The notes beneath the pieces were generated by a model. The model was given only the letters and a program-made list of their open reading frames with translations. It searched no databases and was not told the DNA's origin. A DNA stretch of 60,000 nucleotides from Antedon mediterranea (lineage: Eukaryota > Echinodermata > Crinoidea > Comatulida > Antedonidae): NCBI RefSeq assembly GCF_964355755.1, contig NC_092677.1, positions 11,060,601-11,120,600 of the forward strand, read 5' to 3'. Both the position numbers and the translations under genes were made by a program. Position 1 is the first letter of the stretch, and each line of letters begins with the position of its first letter. Shown here in pieces: positions 32,189-46,372 of this stretch.

Positions 32189-34954
32189 CCGCATGGAAAC
32201 AAATTGGAAATACACCCGCCTCACCCACCCACCTAGCACCAAAGAAAGTTCTTTTTAGAAACATTGTTTAAACCAACCAAACAATTGTTATTAAATAAGC
32301 CTACATTTTTGTATAGGATATTGTACAATTACTGTATTATGTGTATTATATTAAAATATTAAATCTGGATGCGAATAAACTATCTACAAATGTAGACGAC
32401 GGATTTCAAATGTTATAAATGTCATTGGCTAATTTATTCCGATGGTCACACAGAGCGCCGCCAAATATCAGGGCAGAGGTTTGGACCAATCACATTCGGA
32501 GTCTACTGACGTTTTATCGCCCCCTTTTTACATCGATCATTTTGTCTCTTGTTTCAGTAAAATATATAGGTTAAATCGAGGAATCAGACGGCCTGGAAGT
32601 TGTTAAAAGTAGACACAAGTTCAAAATTAGTAGGCCTGATTAGATTAATATTGCAAAGGCCTAGAAAGAATGAAAAGTTTGTTAGCAGGCGTATCTATCA
32701 AGACTAATTGGCTTTTTTAACGGATATCCAACCTGTTTAAGTATTTCCTTTGAACTCACTAAACCGCGTCAATCATTTTACTTTTACTGTATATATTACC
32801 GTCTAAACGTACATGCTTAAGATTATATTCATTATTGACAATGTTATCCACGCTATATGACAGTACATTAAGACACTTGACCTAGTTTAAAATAATCTAA
32901 TAGGGACAACATTTTCGTAAACCAAGATACAACGTCTTATAAATTTTATGCAAAAATTCTTTTTGTTTTTGCCTATTCCAATTTATATTTTAATTTTTTT
33001 TAAACATAGTGTTTTTACTACTACTACTAAACTAAAACAGATCAAAGTTGTTTTAAAACTACCTTTTAAAAATAGTCTTAATTATGTTAACGAGTCCATT
33101 AAACTAATGTTTAACGTGGTAGTTTTAATCTATAATTCACAACACATTCGTTGAACGTCATGTTATATAACTAGAGAATGCTAGTCTTGTTCAAATCATT
33201 TTGTCGAAAAAAAGACGCTGTGCGTCTTAAACTTCGGCAACATGATTCAACTTAATCCACAAGCACATGAGGGCTCACGATCACAAACGGTACAATCGGG
33301 GCACATATTTAGCTAAGACCATCTTCTTTTTTTTTGGTCACATGTACATAATTTTCTTCATCTATGTAAAAACGAAACGCCTCTTTGCCACGCGCCTTTT
33401 GATCACCGTTTATAAAAAGTACCCACCCCTTACATTATAGATGCACAAGACAAGTGTCTGTTATTTACAATAAATATTGGTCATAAAGAATGAAGCTAGG
33501 AGGAGGAGCTAGTTTCTGGTGTACTTAATATCTAGCCGTCTACAACGCATGACGCTCTGGGCAGCTTTTTAATGTCGCTGGGCCAAGCACGCGTTGAAAA
33601 CCCACGCGTGTTACAGTACACGTTCCGCAAAGGTCTAATATAACATATCGCACTGTAACCAAACTTATTCTCATAGACTTGCTGTTTGGAGATATGCCAA
33701 GCTATATAGATTATTGAGGTGCTATAATGTTTTGGATAAGTATATAACACGACGAATTATGCAGAACAACATTGAAACAAGTATTTTTAGGTATGTAACA
33801 ATGATCTTATAACACATTTTATTAATAGTTAATGTTTATTATACGCGTGTGATATTAAAACACGGCTGCTGTATTCCATACTTGGCATTTTGGTTAAAAG
33901 TTTGCAACCATGATGTGAGCCCTCCAACTTGATCAACACAAATATCTATAATTTAGACGGTTTGTGTTTTTCGCCACGTAAGCACTGCTCGCGGATCAAT
34001 CAGCTATTCATATAAGTTATTCGCAAAATGTAAATGCATTTGTCATTGTTCTTGCACGAAATAATGTCAACAACTGTGAATTTATAACAGACGCCAATTA
34101 GTATACTATTTATAACATGTTGATTAATTTACTATTGAACAACTAAGGCTCGTAATGCTACAGTATTAATTGTGGTGTTATGAATTTATATTATTTAAAC
34201 TATTTTAAACATCACGATTACTTTTGTTCGTGATTTATTAACTATAAAACCAAAACGTTTGAATTATACTATTCTCATGCACAACGTACACAAGGTTACC
34301 ATCGTCATATATAGTTATAGTTTGGCGATTTTAAAATTCAGCTAAAAATAAATTACATTTACGAATCATTCGTAATTTGAAACAATTGATATTTCTTCAA
34401 AAGCAAACTTTTAAAAACAACAAACACTTTTTTTATGAACATCACTTGTTTAGTTAAACAGAAAAGGTGTTACATTAGCATTTAAAATGTTTTTACATTG
34501 TTTAGGTTTCGTTGCTAGGCAGCCAATGCAGTTCAAACTCTCAACAAATGCTCTCACTTAATGGCCACATTTACGTGAAACTTCAGTGATCAGATTTCAT
34601 ACAATTGAAATATATTTATTTGTTTTAATATGTTATAAATTATTTCCTTATAGAATTTTATGGACTATAATATTACTTACTATATCCTACGTTTAATTGA
34701 TATTCAAATAAACTAGTAAATAACTAAAAGCAAATGACAATATCGCTGATATACCTCGTTGCTTTACGAAATAAAAAAAAGTATTCAACGAAAGTAAGTG
34801 AACAACTCGGTGAATTTGGAAAATTCTTTTTAACCAATGAATTAAAATAAAGAGTTTCAATTTGTTTGTTAAAAATAAATGTCTTCATTCATTTACTACA
34901 TACACAAAACAAATAGGCCTAAACTTGGGTAGGCCTACTTTATATCGGCATCAT

Positions 34955-35172
34955 TTTACAGTCAGGATTAAAAAAAGTTTTTAAAAAATTTTAAAAAAGT
35001 ATTTACTATTATACTGTAGGCCTTTTTAGAAGTTGTCTAATATCAATTGTACAAATATAATACGAACATGCAAGCCTACTTATTTTTGCAGTCACGATTA
35101 AAAAAAAGTATTTACTATTATAGGCCTTTTTAAAATGTGTCTAATATCAATTATACAAATATAATACGAATA
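34955..35172 (+). repeat. Direct duplication
   Basis: CAG(G/A)ATTAAAAAAAG, AAGTATTTACTATTATA, GGCCTTTTTA and GTCTAATATCAATT(G/A)TACA with AATATAATACGAA occur twice in the same order. The first copy has extra poly-A/T bases. Confidence 0.7.
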
Positions 35173-38100
35173 TAATTCAATTTAGGCCTGCTAACTATAT
35201 AGGACGGTGTACTTAGGCCTAACAGTTTCAATTTATCGATATGATTAAAAACGTTCAACTTTAGTTCTAATAGTAAGATGATACTGTAAACAATGGCTTC
35301 AAGTAAATTATGCATTAGATTCTAGATTTATGTTTTTCTGCATATATGCTAACGGAAAACGTATTTACAACCAGTGTCATGAAAGTAAATGCTTTACCAG
35401 GCATGTATCAAGGGAACTCGGTCGTCCCTGATGTACGGTGTAATAAAAATATAAATAAAAATCGCATTGTAAAAATTATAGTGACTATATTAATGTTATA
35501 TATTGCCAGGCTCTCTCCTGAATGTAATTTAATGTCAAATGACATGTTTCATTATTCGGTCATTATTATTGCACCCGAGTCTCGCTACTGTAAATAGATT
35601 TCTCCGTAATACTGAGAATCACATGTGTTTATGTATCGGCTAGTATTATGGGACAACTATTAATATAACCTTGCATGATACAGGCTAAACATGTGATACT
35701 ATGACATGGTGTATTACGGAAAACATTGTCGTGTGTGGAGATTCAGCACCGGTAATTATTGAGGTAATAATTAAGGTATTTATAAAATGGATTTTGGCGT
35801 TCCATAGTATTTCACTTTTTGCTATTATGTGCAATCTATCCACGTAAACATCAACGTTCTCTGAAAATGTATTTAAAAACTAGTTATTGTAGAAAACACT
35901 TAAGGTCGTTCACAATTGGGTCAGACAGTGTTGGGAATTAGCGTCACGCTAAAATACGCTTGGCTATAACATAATAAATTCTCAAATAAGTTAAGACTTT
36001 AAAATGTAATATATGTCGAAAACAAGAATACTTTTGTTTTGTATAATTGTTCCGTTGGTCTTTACCAATTATTTAACATGAAAAATATATTTAACGTCTA
36101 TGATTAATAAGCCTAGTCAATTCAATTTAATAAAAATGTTGAGGTGTTTTTATGAAATACGATCACCAACGCACATAAAGAAAGTTATTGGAATAAATAC
36201 TTCTGCATTTGGCATATTTTTATGTAATTTTATTGTAATTGAAATTCAAAAACACAAAGTCGTAAATTGTATCAGTAGTGTACGACACAAATTGATTTAT
36301 AGCCTCGCCATATTTGTTTGTAGTTTTCCATGAACTTTAATAGTATACTGCATGGCATTATATACTAAAGAGGGAAAATAAACGATGATAATTGGTAATG
36401 TTTAGCCTACCTGGACACAAATTTTGACGAATCCGAGTGTTAAAAAAAATCAGTTTATCCAAATTTTGTATCAAAGACCAATTACTTAATTTGGAAGGTA
36501 TGCTCGGTACACGTGAATTCATAAATCTTTTATTTCGAAAGCTCTGGTCCATAGCAAGTTAAAAAATAACATATAAAAAAGATAAACAAGTCTGTACTAA
36601 TTACTACTACTCATCTCAGGATGGCATTTCACCTGGAGAGCATCTTATATAAGACGTTGCCAATAATCGTTGAGACTAAAACATTTTCTTCACTCGAATT
36701 AAATCTACACATCAGGCCATATATATCTTTAAAAATCATAATAAGGAATGATACATTCCGTAAACATAAGGCAGGCACTATACCATGTACCTTTTTTTTT
36801 TCTCTTTTGTGGCGTGAACCACCACCTTTATTCTTTCATATCATAATTAAATACATTACAAATAAATCAGTAATATCTGTCTTCATATGTTCTTTCTTTA
36901 ATTATATTGTTTTCCGTCATTATTCTACATTTTTCTTTATATTTTTCTGCTCAAAAAAAAATATCAGTAATTTTTGTAAATTTTAGTTTTTCACATATTG
37001 TTTCCAATATTATCCTCCTGTTTTCATGTTTTCTTATATTTATTCACATTGTACACAGACACCCACAAATACATTAAATATATACATACACATACCGTAT
37101 TGTTTCATACTCTGTTAATTCATACCATTTATATACATCTTATAGACATTATATACAAAGATATAAAACAACGTTTTAAACAAAAAATACATCAATCAAG
37201 ATATATATAATTTTCATTAAAATTTATTAGGTACCGGTAACTCTTTTAACATTATATGAGCGTTAGTTTGTTCAGATCCTTAACAATAGACTTAAATACA
37301 ATCCAAGAGTTTTTACACACTGGTTTGTTTAATTCAGTTAAAATCTTAATGTTATATATTGAGAAGACATGTAATTGAATATAAGTCATTTTTGTATTCA
37401 CAATCAGACCCTAAAAGATGTACCTTTGCAACAGCTTTCTTAACCCATTATGTGATACATTAAACAATAAAATAGTTTAAATACACACACCCACACGAAC
37501 ACACGTATAATATTATTGTTGAACAGATAATACCGTTATCTTATAATTAAATTCCTCAATGATGGCCCAATTAAGCTGAAACTGACAACTGTTTATTAAC
37601 AGTTTCATTTATTGCTTAAATAAACACGAATAATAAATGATTAATTAATATGCATATGAATATTCATAGATAAACTTGCAAAGGAAATGCTCGCGTAACA
37701 CCCCCTTTCAAACCAGGCAGACCTCGACGACGTAGAATAACATTAATTTAGTAGTCTCGTCTTGGGGAGAGTTTCATGGATTTATTTATTTATGGCGAAA
37801 TAGATAAAACCAGGGAAGTATTACTCTTCCTTGATAATACACAACTAGATGATAAAACACGATGTCCAGACTAACTAGAACAATAAGTTTCATTCGTGGA
37901 AACGGATAACGGGCCCAGTAGCCTTACATTGTTTGAGCATCATGGCCTGGGTGAATTCTAAAGCAATCCTTGTTCGATAAAGCCTTGACTGTTTCCTTTT
38001 AACATACATAAATCTTACTATTTTTTTTCCTATACAATTTGTAACAGTGTGTCACGAACTCCCTTTACGTATGTTTCCGAGCGGTTGAAAATACTTCAGG

Positions 38101-38630
38101 AACTCCCTTGTGACATAAAGTATACACAAAAAATCCACAAAATTGTAAAATAACTCAAAACAAAGCTTTAATTTCAATCAACTTCAACTTTCAACAATCT
38201 AGTAAGCACTTTAAACAACAGCTTCACAATAACTTTTACAATCGAATACCGGTATCCAACAACCTTACAATAGGTTTACATCCCTTTATATACAAGATTT
38301 TCCTATCCTTCTGGATCGTTCTTTATACTTCTTATTCTATGGGATTACAGTTTCTATTAATAGCACTTTAGATATAGATTATTCTTAATAATTATACATG
38401 GTTTTTTAAAATCTAAACATACTCTTATTCTAGAATATTCATGTAGATACTGTAGGCCTACTATGTTACTGAAAATGTTAGGAATGGTAATTTATTACAC
38501 AGTGTCTAACTAGTAAATTCTTTTATTATTGTATCTTTTCAATATTATTTTAAATAAATTTAAACCTTTGGCTTACCGTATATCTTCTAATTGTAACCCT
38601 GGGTTATTATTCTTTGATTATTTTTAGGGT

Positions 38631-38921
38631 GGGTTACTATTAGAGTAGTGGGTTACTATTAGAAGGGGGGTTACTATTAGAGTAGTGGGTTACTATTAGA
38701 GTAGTGGGTTACTATTAGAGTAGTGGGTTACTATTAGAGTAGTGGGTTACTATTAGAGTAGTGGGTTACTATTAGAGTAGTGGGTTACTATTAGAGTAGT
38801 GGGTTACTATTAGAAGGAGGGTTACTATTAGAGTAGTGGGTTACTATTAGAGTAGTGGGTTACTATTAGAGTAGTGGGTTACTATTAGAAGGAGGGTTAC
38901 TATTAAAGTAGTGGGTTACTA
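38631..38921 (+). repeat. 19-bp minisatellite with GGGTTA in every unit
   Basis: About 15 copies of GGGTTACTATTAGAGTAGT, interrupted by three shorter units with AGAAGG(A/G)GG instead of AGAGTAGT. GGGTTA is a rotation of the telomere hexamer TTAGGG, but the unit as a whole is not telomeric. Confidence 0.95.
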
Positions 38922-39194
38922 CTACTAATCTTAAATTAGGCACCTGAAAATAGTAACCCACCCCCAACTTTTCCGGTCAGCTACTCATAGCAAAATAATA
39001 ACACAATACGAATAAACAAATTTGGTTGAACTCTAACTTTATTTTATAAACTCAAAAACACTCAATCCTACCCCACTCTCGAGATCATGCATGCATTATC
39101 TCCTTATTTTCAAAATACGGCTGCATCTTAATTTTTCTTGACTCTAATGTGTTACCATTAGAGTAGTGTGTTATTATTATAGATTTACTTATAA

Positions 39195-39348
39195 GGTGGG
39201 TTACTATTAGAAGGGGGGTTACTATTAGAAGGGGGGATTACTGTTAGAAAGGGGGGTTACTATTAGAGTGTGGGTTACTATTAGAAGGGGGTTACTATTA
39301 GAAGGGGGAGGGGGGGGGGGTTACTATTAGAAGGGGGGTTACTATTAA
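39195..39348 (+). repeat. Related G-run minisatellite array
   Basis: Seven to eight units of the short form, GGTTACTATTAGAAGGGG, including a run of GGGGGAGGGGGGGGGGGG near 39304. It is the same family as 38631-38921. A single inverted unit (TAGTAACCCACCCCC) lies between the two arrays at 38950. Confidence 0.95.
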
Positions 39349-41421
39349 GTATTAGAATTTACTTTCTAATGTTGTGTATTGCCATTTTTTTTCATGTTGG
39401 TAATTAAAGAAGATGCAACTAAATTCATTTCTAAATTAATTTCTAGATCATTAAGTATCATCTTATCACCATCCAGTTATTGTCACCATTCTGTTGTTTT
39501 GTTCAGTCATATTTGGCTATGTATTTCAGAAATGGGCTATAGTTCGAGTCCAATTTCGTAGAAACTTCGATTTTAAACACCAGATTAGAATCAGATCAGT
39601 TGCACGGACTGGTTCATTAATAATAAATTATCTCTGAAAAATGATAATCTTTAAAAATTTAATTGAAGTTGAACAATCGAGAAAACACAAGTTCGATTCA
39701 GTTCAGAGTAATTCCTATTAGTGCAATAAACTCGATTCTACAATTGTCATTAGATAGTATCTAACTGACTACTGACAGTCAGTTAGAAACAAGTCTAGTT
39801 GTATTAAATACTTTAATACATGTTATCTCTGTCTAAAGGACAACGGCAGAATCGGGTGTGCAATCGTGTTTATTTCACGTACTTTTTTAGATTTATTTAG
39901 ATATACATTTAACATTTATTGGGGATTTCCCTGAAACTTTTATCAATTTTCTGGGGCGCCATACGCAGCAAGGGTGTAATGCTATTTTTTTAAATAGCAA
40001 TATCAAACTGTACATTATTGAGGCATTTTCGGGTCGTTTGGTATTTCCAGTAAATAACAATTATTGGAGGACTAGCGCATTAACAAACAAATAAAAATAG
40101 AATTAAAATTTTAAAACAAATACGAAATGTAAAATCAGTATATTAAATAGGCCTAGTGCATGAGGAATGAATTGTTACGAGGTCAAATTCAAGTACATTT
40201 ACCTTAGTTTTAAACCTATTTTTATTGATATCAGAAGACGTTTTATGTTGTAAGTAGTTTAAGATACGATAGGGTATAAAGATACGATGGGGGTGCAGTA
40301 TGTGTGGGAATTAGTACTCTGGTCGTTTCAATTAAATTCCCACGTGTCTACAACAATGGCATTAACTAAAATACACTTGTATGTTGATGGCTATGTTTAC
40401 GCAACTGTTTACAGGTGGGGACCAATAAGAACGCGTGATCGTACAAATACGAGCTAACACACTGGAAGCAAAAAGATAGGGGATAAGTGGCAATTGACTG
40501 AAAGTTCAACGTAATAGCCTAATAAAGGTGACGAGAGATAGACGGGACATGGGAACGCGTACAAACAGCTTGCATAGTTTTTGAATCTTATAAAGTGAGG
40601 AGCGCCACATTATATTAATAGTCAAAATTGTCAAAAATAGATAAACAGTAGTTCATAATCATGTTAACATTGCAAGGGGGAGGAGCTCCTCCGCTACCCC
40701 CTCCTCCAGTTTACCACAGTAGGAATGATTTTGCAGAATCATTTTTTTTTCTGTTATTACTAAAAATATATTCATTTCATAATATTCATAACTTAACATA
40801 TACAGTACATCTCCTTAAATGTTAAGTACTTAAACACATTCACTTAGCGTATTAATTTCTTAGCGTATTCATTTTCTTAAACATATTCATTTCATAATCA
40901 TTTTAGCATACCTTTCTTAACACAATTAATATTTTGGCATATTATTCATTTCTTATAAAAATTTTTTGGCAGAATCTTTTGGTGTGTGTGTATTTAAACC
41001 GCTGAGTCGGTCCTGCTTTTTTTAATACCTTGCAATATGAAAAAAAAGGAATGATTCCACTATCGGAACATTAACAGGGGTCCGGGACCGCGACAGAACG
41101 AGAACGGATGGGGACCCTCCAAAGAAATTGCACTTTATTTGTCAGGAATTTGTATGATTTGTTTTTTATTTTTTAAATGCGCCTAATATTTATAGGCTAT
41201 AGTTTGATTTAAAATTTTCAACTATGCATTTCCTGGGAGGTGAATACAATAATCATACGAAATATTTTGATTTACATGACCTACGACTCATTAAGTAGAC
41301 CGGTAAGTTTAATGTAAATTATGAGAACGAATGTGTTAGACTACATTACAGATTATTAAGGTTCATTGAGGTCTTTAAGCCAAATGTTAAATGAAACGTA
41401 ATGCAAGTCATAATAGAGAAG

Positions 41422-41720
41422 AACATTATTTACTACAAAACCATACTTTTTCATATATTGTTGAAAGCCGATTGGTAAAAAAAAACATACTCTTATAATT
41501 AAAACATTATTGATTACAAAACCATATTTTTTCATATATTGCTGAAAGCCGATTGGTTAAAAAAATAGATAGGCCTACTCTTACAATAAAAAAAACATTA
41601 TTTATTACAAAACCATATTTTTTCATATATTGCTAAAAGCCGATTGGTAAAAAAAAAACATATTCAATGTACTTAAAAATTAACAAAGTAGGCCTAGTTA
41701 ATAAAACATTATTCTTCGCA
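41422..41720 (+). repeat. Three and a half tandem copies of an ~85-bp unit
   Basis: Each copy has AAAACATTATT, ATTACAAAACCATA, TTTTTCATATATTG and AAAGCCGATTGGT followed by a poly-A run. The copies start at about 41422, 41503 and 41593, with a truncated one at 41704. Extra bases between copies 2 and 3 include a TAGGCCTA. Confidence 0.9.
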
Positions 41721-41739
41721 AAATACGGGATAATGAACC

Positions 41740-41890
41740 CTTATACAATTACTACGGTAAAGTGTAACAAAATGGTGATATCCTAATAGGGGATGAGCAT
41801 TTACCATGACTAAGGTAAATGGTGACCAATACGGGACATCAATCCGGGATATAAACCTTAACCATTACTATGGTAAAGGTTGAGCTACAA
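41740..41890. repeat. Cluster of related hairpins
   Basis: Three related motifs, ACTACGGTAAA, GACTAAGGTAAA and ACTATGGTAAA, lie about 70 bases apart. The second forms ATTTACCAT/AAGGTAAAT and the third ACCTTAACCAT/ATGGTAAAGGT stems with four-base loops. ACGGGA(T/C)A also recurs. Confidence 0.5.
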
Positions 41891-42564
41891 AATGATTTAA
41901 GTAAAGATTTTTTAATGGTCAGTTATTAATAAAAGGACATTAAATATAAAACACATATCAAATTTAATATTAAATTCATTCATGTTTTCTTTCTTTTTTT
42001 TTTCAGAGTAAAGAGATTTGAAGATAAAAACAAAAGTTACATTTGCTGAAAAAAAGGTTTTGGAAGTTTTTGACGATTCAAAACCATTTCACAACGCTAA
42101 AAAGACAATAGAAAATTACTATACGGAAGCAAATTATGGAAAATATTACAATTAGGAACCTCCATTTATGGACCAAGGATATATAAATGTGTCCATCCGG
42201 CTAATATGAAGATATCCGTGGAGATAAGTAGTTATTTTTCCATGAGATGACCAACTAGAGCATACTACAGTATACCGCCACCACACAAGCAATACTGTAT
42301 CGTTAATACTTAATAATTTTGCTGCTCAACGATTGAAATTGGCTATATAGGCTTATTCAAAAGTATATCACTGTTTTAATCACCTTTTTTTTTGTAATGT
42401 ATTATACTATATGGACAATTGAATTGAATACAAAAGCACAAAAGAAATGTAGAATTCAGCCTATCACATACCATCAATGCTACAGAGATAAATTGTGAAT
42501 TTTACGGTCCATATAAAACATAATACAAAGAAAAGAAAACATTGAACTCTGTAACAACCATCAA

Positions 42565-42760
42565 TTCAATTCAACAACATTTATTTCACCAATGGCTCCG
42601 TATAACTAACAAATAGAAAGAGGATATAAAAGTCGAGATTTGATATAAAGAAACCATAATAGGATCATTACTAGAAGATCATATCATCATAAGAAAAGAA
42701 AAAGAATTATCCGTTGACATTGTGCATCTCTCCATTTAAATAATACATTATGAAATCCAT
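42565..42760 (-). mobile_element. Retroposon 3' tail
   Basis: On the minus strand the sequence ends GGTGAAATAAATGTTGTTG followed by AATTGAATTG. This simple-repeat tail after an AATAAAT signal is characteristic of LINE/SINE 3' ends. No reverse transcriptase frame remains nearby. Confidence 0.45.
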
Positions 42761-45700
42761 CAATATTATATTCAATATACCATTTATCATTTTGTTTTGT
42801 AGGAAAGGAACTATTGGTATTTTTAACATTGTCTTATGAACATAAAGCACAACATTGAATTTTTATACAATGATGTTTATGCAAATGTTCTCAGAAATTC
42901 TTCCGTTCAATTGTGAACGATTCAATAAGCTTACTGAAAATACACTATATTAAGTGTCTGGAAATAGTACAACAACGTGAGAAACAACACAATACTACCA
43001 GCCAGGTGTGTTATGAACATCAACGGTGATTTATTTTTGTTTATCATGTAAGTGGTCAAAGGTCAGCATATGAGAACATCTTCAATTGGTCTGGAAGCGT
43101 TGATGCCGAGCGTCGGGTCATAGACAAGTGATAACAGATTCATCCACCGCCGCTAGACGCAGGTTAACAGTCATTTAAAACTCATCAATGAGGCCTAGAT
43201 TGTAATTCTTGTTAATCTGTGTCTATCTTTGGGTCCTAAAGCTTGCAAAGTTCGCTTTAAGCCCTTATGGGGCTAATGATAGTTGACAAATGTTTGGATA
43301 ACATTGTCCTTTGGTAAATCATGGAGGTATGCCGCAATGAAATAACAATAGGACGTAGACAGAAATGTCCTTATAAGGGTTCAATAACTTGCTGCACCGT
43401 GCGCATGCGACATCATTTTTTTTCCTATCCAATTAAGACAGAAATCATGACTAATTCATTACCTTAATTATTTTCTATTATAAAGAATTGCAAGATAGCT
43501 GATCTAATTCCTAAATATACTAAACCTAACCCTCTAAATAATCTCTCTCAACTAGACCTATTAAAAAAACATGTTCTTGAAAGATCTCGAACCGAGGGCT
43601 CCAGTGTAATAGGTCTACAAAAATATGTACAAACGAAGAAAAGTAATTACGATGTTTATTAAAATGTAAAAATAGATAACATTATACCAACAAGTTGTGC
43701 CGCGGTGTAATCAATTCACAAACCGCGTCTCCATTTTGGATCTGGTTTTAAACTTGTTTGTTTTTAAATTTAGTGTCTGCAACTGCATCATTTATTAAAT
43801 TATATTTTTTTTCTAGGAAGTTGGTCTTATAGTCATGATGCTATAAAAAGGAACCATAAAAAGGTCGCAGAATAGTAAGGAGCCTAGAAAAAAACCACTT
43901 ATTTTCAACGAACCTATCTACGAATTCAGATGAAAAAAACCATGGAGACCCTTCCCTTGACGACCTGACCCCTAACAGACGGGATGACCTGACCGCTGAC
44001 AGACGGGATGACCTGACCCCTGACAGACGGGATGACCTGACCCCTGACAAACGAGATGGCCTACACCCGTTTTCGCGTTACCCCACTGGAGTGATCTGTG
44101 TTTTATTGCTACAGACCTACTTTTAACTAATTTCCCATTAACTTGCTCGTAAATATTCGCATCAAACGTTGTTCCAATATTTAAGTATATCGCATACTTG
44201 ACTTATTTTTTGTCACCGACAATTTAAGTTCCATTGCGTACGCCACTGTATTGTTACCAAGATGAACTTTGTATTATGACTTTTATTTTGTGTGATGGGT
44301 GAATTAACCTAATTTCTATAATATACGGCCGGCACGGGAGATATTAAAGAGGAACCTTTAGAGAACTAGAAGTAATAATAGACGTTATTGTTAACTATAT
44401 ATATACTAGAAACATTTGATTTGCGACATGGGACCTGCAAATTACGTCATTCTCCAAGTCGTCGACCAGCTCTGAAAATCAATTTCGACGATATTTTTAG
44501 GACCACCGTACACCAAAAAAAATTTCAAACCGCATATCTGTGACAGCAGAAACATAGACCTAAAATCAACCAAATTGGCTCTGACGAATTGACAAAAAAA
44601 AAAACAACCCAAACTCAACGTATACGAATTGTACCTCCATATGACGTCATGACGTCTTATGGTCGCCGATGGAACCGAACAACATTTGTTGCAGTAAAAG
44701 TAATACGTACAGATGTAATGTAACAGAATATCTTTAATTAATAAAAGTGCAGTAGTGGTATTAAACATCATATCAAACAAATAGAATTATATTACGCAGG
44801 TGAAGACATTTACCTAATTATAGACACGAGCAATTGCTCATCAAATTATGTCAAATGAAACGCAGGACCACAAGTCGTATAAATCAAACTATTTGACAGA
44901 AACATGTTTTACTGGTCTATTTATTTCATCCCACAATACAGCTGTGTCAACGAGATGGTTATGTGATAAAAATAATGGAATTTTAAACACAAAAAAAAGG
45001 AGAAAAAATGAAAAACAAATCAGTAGTGGGCCTACACCTGTTTGCTTTACGATGACAGTTACTGCAAACTATTAGCAAGTTGTCAAGCATGATAGCCAAT
45101 CGCAAACGCCGTTACAAAACGTAATTGACTATTTCAGTTGCCATAGAAATAATACACAACGGTGTTGTGGTGAAGATTTAATAATTCGTTGATTCTCGAC
45201 AAAAAGGCCTTGTCCTCCAAATACATGAAAAATGAAGATTATTAAATCAGAATTTGAATATGTTATTTTGTAAAGTTAATCACTTCCATAAAATAAAACG
45301 GACAAAAATTATGTTTTCACTTATAAAATGACAAAATAAATGGTTAAATTCAACCAAAAATCCATTGACTGGCAGCCAATTTGACGATTTTTGCTTAAAT
45401 TACATTTTGTTTTCTCAGTTAAATACATTTTTTTTTCGATCCAATTTTGGTCAAAGTGGATAACTATTATGTTACATTAAAATGGAATATTCAACAAGCA
45501 TTTTTAAGAATTTGTTTTCAGGGGGACAATGCATCTTTAACTACAATGAGTGACAAACTACAGGACAAACAGTGTCCGATCCCCGTAAGTATTGCACATC
45601 GTGTCCAATAGGAAGTATCTTACCTTCCTTTGAATATCGAAAAAAACTAAAGTAAACGTATTCCTATATTTGATTCCCATTTTCATTTATTTAGGCCATA

Positions 45701-46226
45701 TAAATTCCAAATGCAAGTTACTGAAAAAAACAACAAAAGCTAAATCAAAACGACAAAAAAAAAGGCTGCACAATAAAGAGCAATTTCGGGAAACATCAAT
45801 CCATTGTACGTCATTATATAGGCCTATGGTAAATCTGCTGCTTCTAAATCTCAACAATAGTTTTACAATTTTTTTAACGAGTAAAATTCAGGATGGTGCG
45901 GTAATCATTGGGTGGGGCCAGCGGTACTTCTTACTCTATAAAAACTCGCTTTATTTTCTTAATGTTTAGTGAGAATTTTGTTTATAGGCAAGTACCGTAC
46001 ATTGTAATGATTTATTATGGAAGTTGCTACAATAACTTTCTTCAACTAAAATAATAAGCATGCGGTTAAACAAACGCTGTAAAAATCTCCAACTTCTCTT
46101 CTCTACGTCGTTGTACTTTTTTTTCGCAGTAAAGTGAACATTCATGCATTATAGTCAATTGAACAAGACATATTTATAAGTTCAATGGTTTGTTCCATTC
46201 ACACATACTGTACATAGAACCTACAT
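42761..46226. other. Intergenic DNA
   Basis: Nothing recognisable as a gene apart from the 24-bp minisatellite. A DR1-type nuclear-receptor motif, TGGTCAAAGGTCA, lies at 43053-43065. The frames at 44442-44780 (minus), 44848 and 45670 (plus) do not resemble known proteins and have the low complexity of noncoding DNA. Confidence 0.45.
43957..44056 (+). repeat. 24-bp minisatellite
   Basis: About four copies of GACGGGATGACCTGACC followed by CCTGACA, with single-base variants. The minus-strand open frame with SGVRSSRL repeats comes from it. Confidence 0.95.
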
Positions 46227-46372
46227 AAAAGCTTGGTTCACTGGACGTAACACAAGGACGAAAGCCGCAACGCAAGTAAATAGAGCAATCAAAAGCAATG
46301 ACTTCTATTCGAACTGTCGCTTGTGATTGGTGCTTACGTCCTTACATTGCGTACTAGTTGGTAACCAAGCTT
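46227..46372. mobile_element. MITE family 2, copy 6
   Basis: Left end AAAAGCTTGGTTCACTGGACG and right end ACTAGTTGGTAACCAAGCTT are inverted. The core keeps CGCTTGTGATTGGTGCTTAC. Confidence 0.8.

Larger units (their letters stand above)
28944..38630. other. Large intergenic region
   Basis: No coding exon is recognised across this AT-rich stretch. It holds the two MITE copies, an AT minisatellite (30306), a GC-richer duplication (31873) and a small duplication (34955). TATAAAAA at about 33412, after CACGCGCC sequence, looks like a TATA box but no gene follows that I can identify. The ATG frames at 29977 (NFGFSFNNDEVKQWYIHIHI) and 36621 do not resemble proteins. Confidence 0.5.

Noticed and set aside
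33405-33440. TATAAAAA resembling a core promoter
   Set aside because: No initiator at the right place and no gene downstream on the plus strand.
39541-39560. Possible tRNA B box (AGTTCGAGTCC)
   Set aside because: No matching A box, acceptor stem or anticodon arm could be found upstream.
44442-44780. 112-codon minus-strand frame
   Set aside because: Composition follows AT-rich noncoding sequence and no domain is visible.
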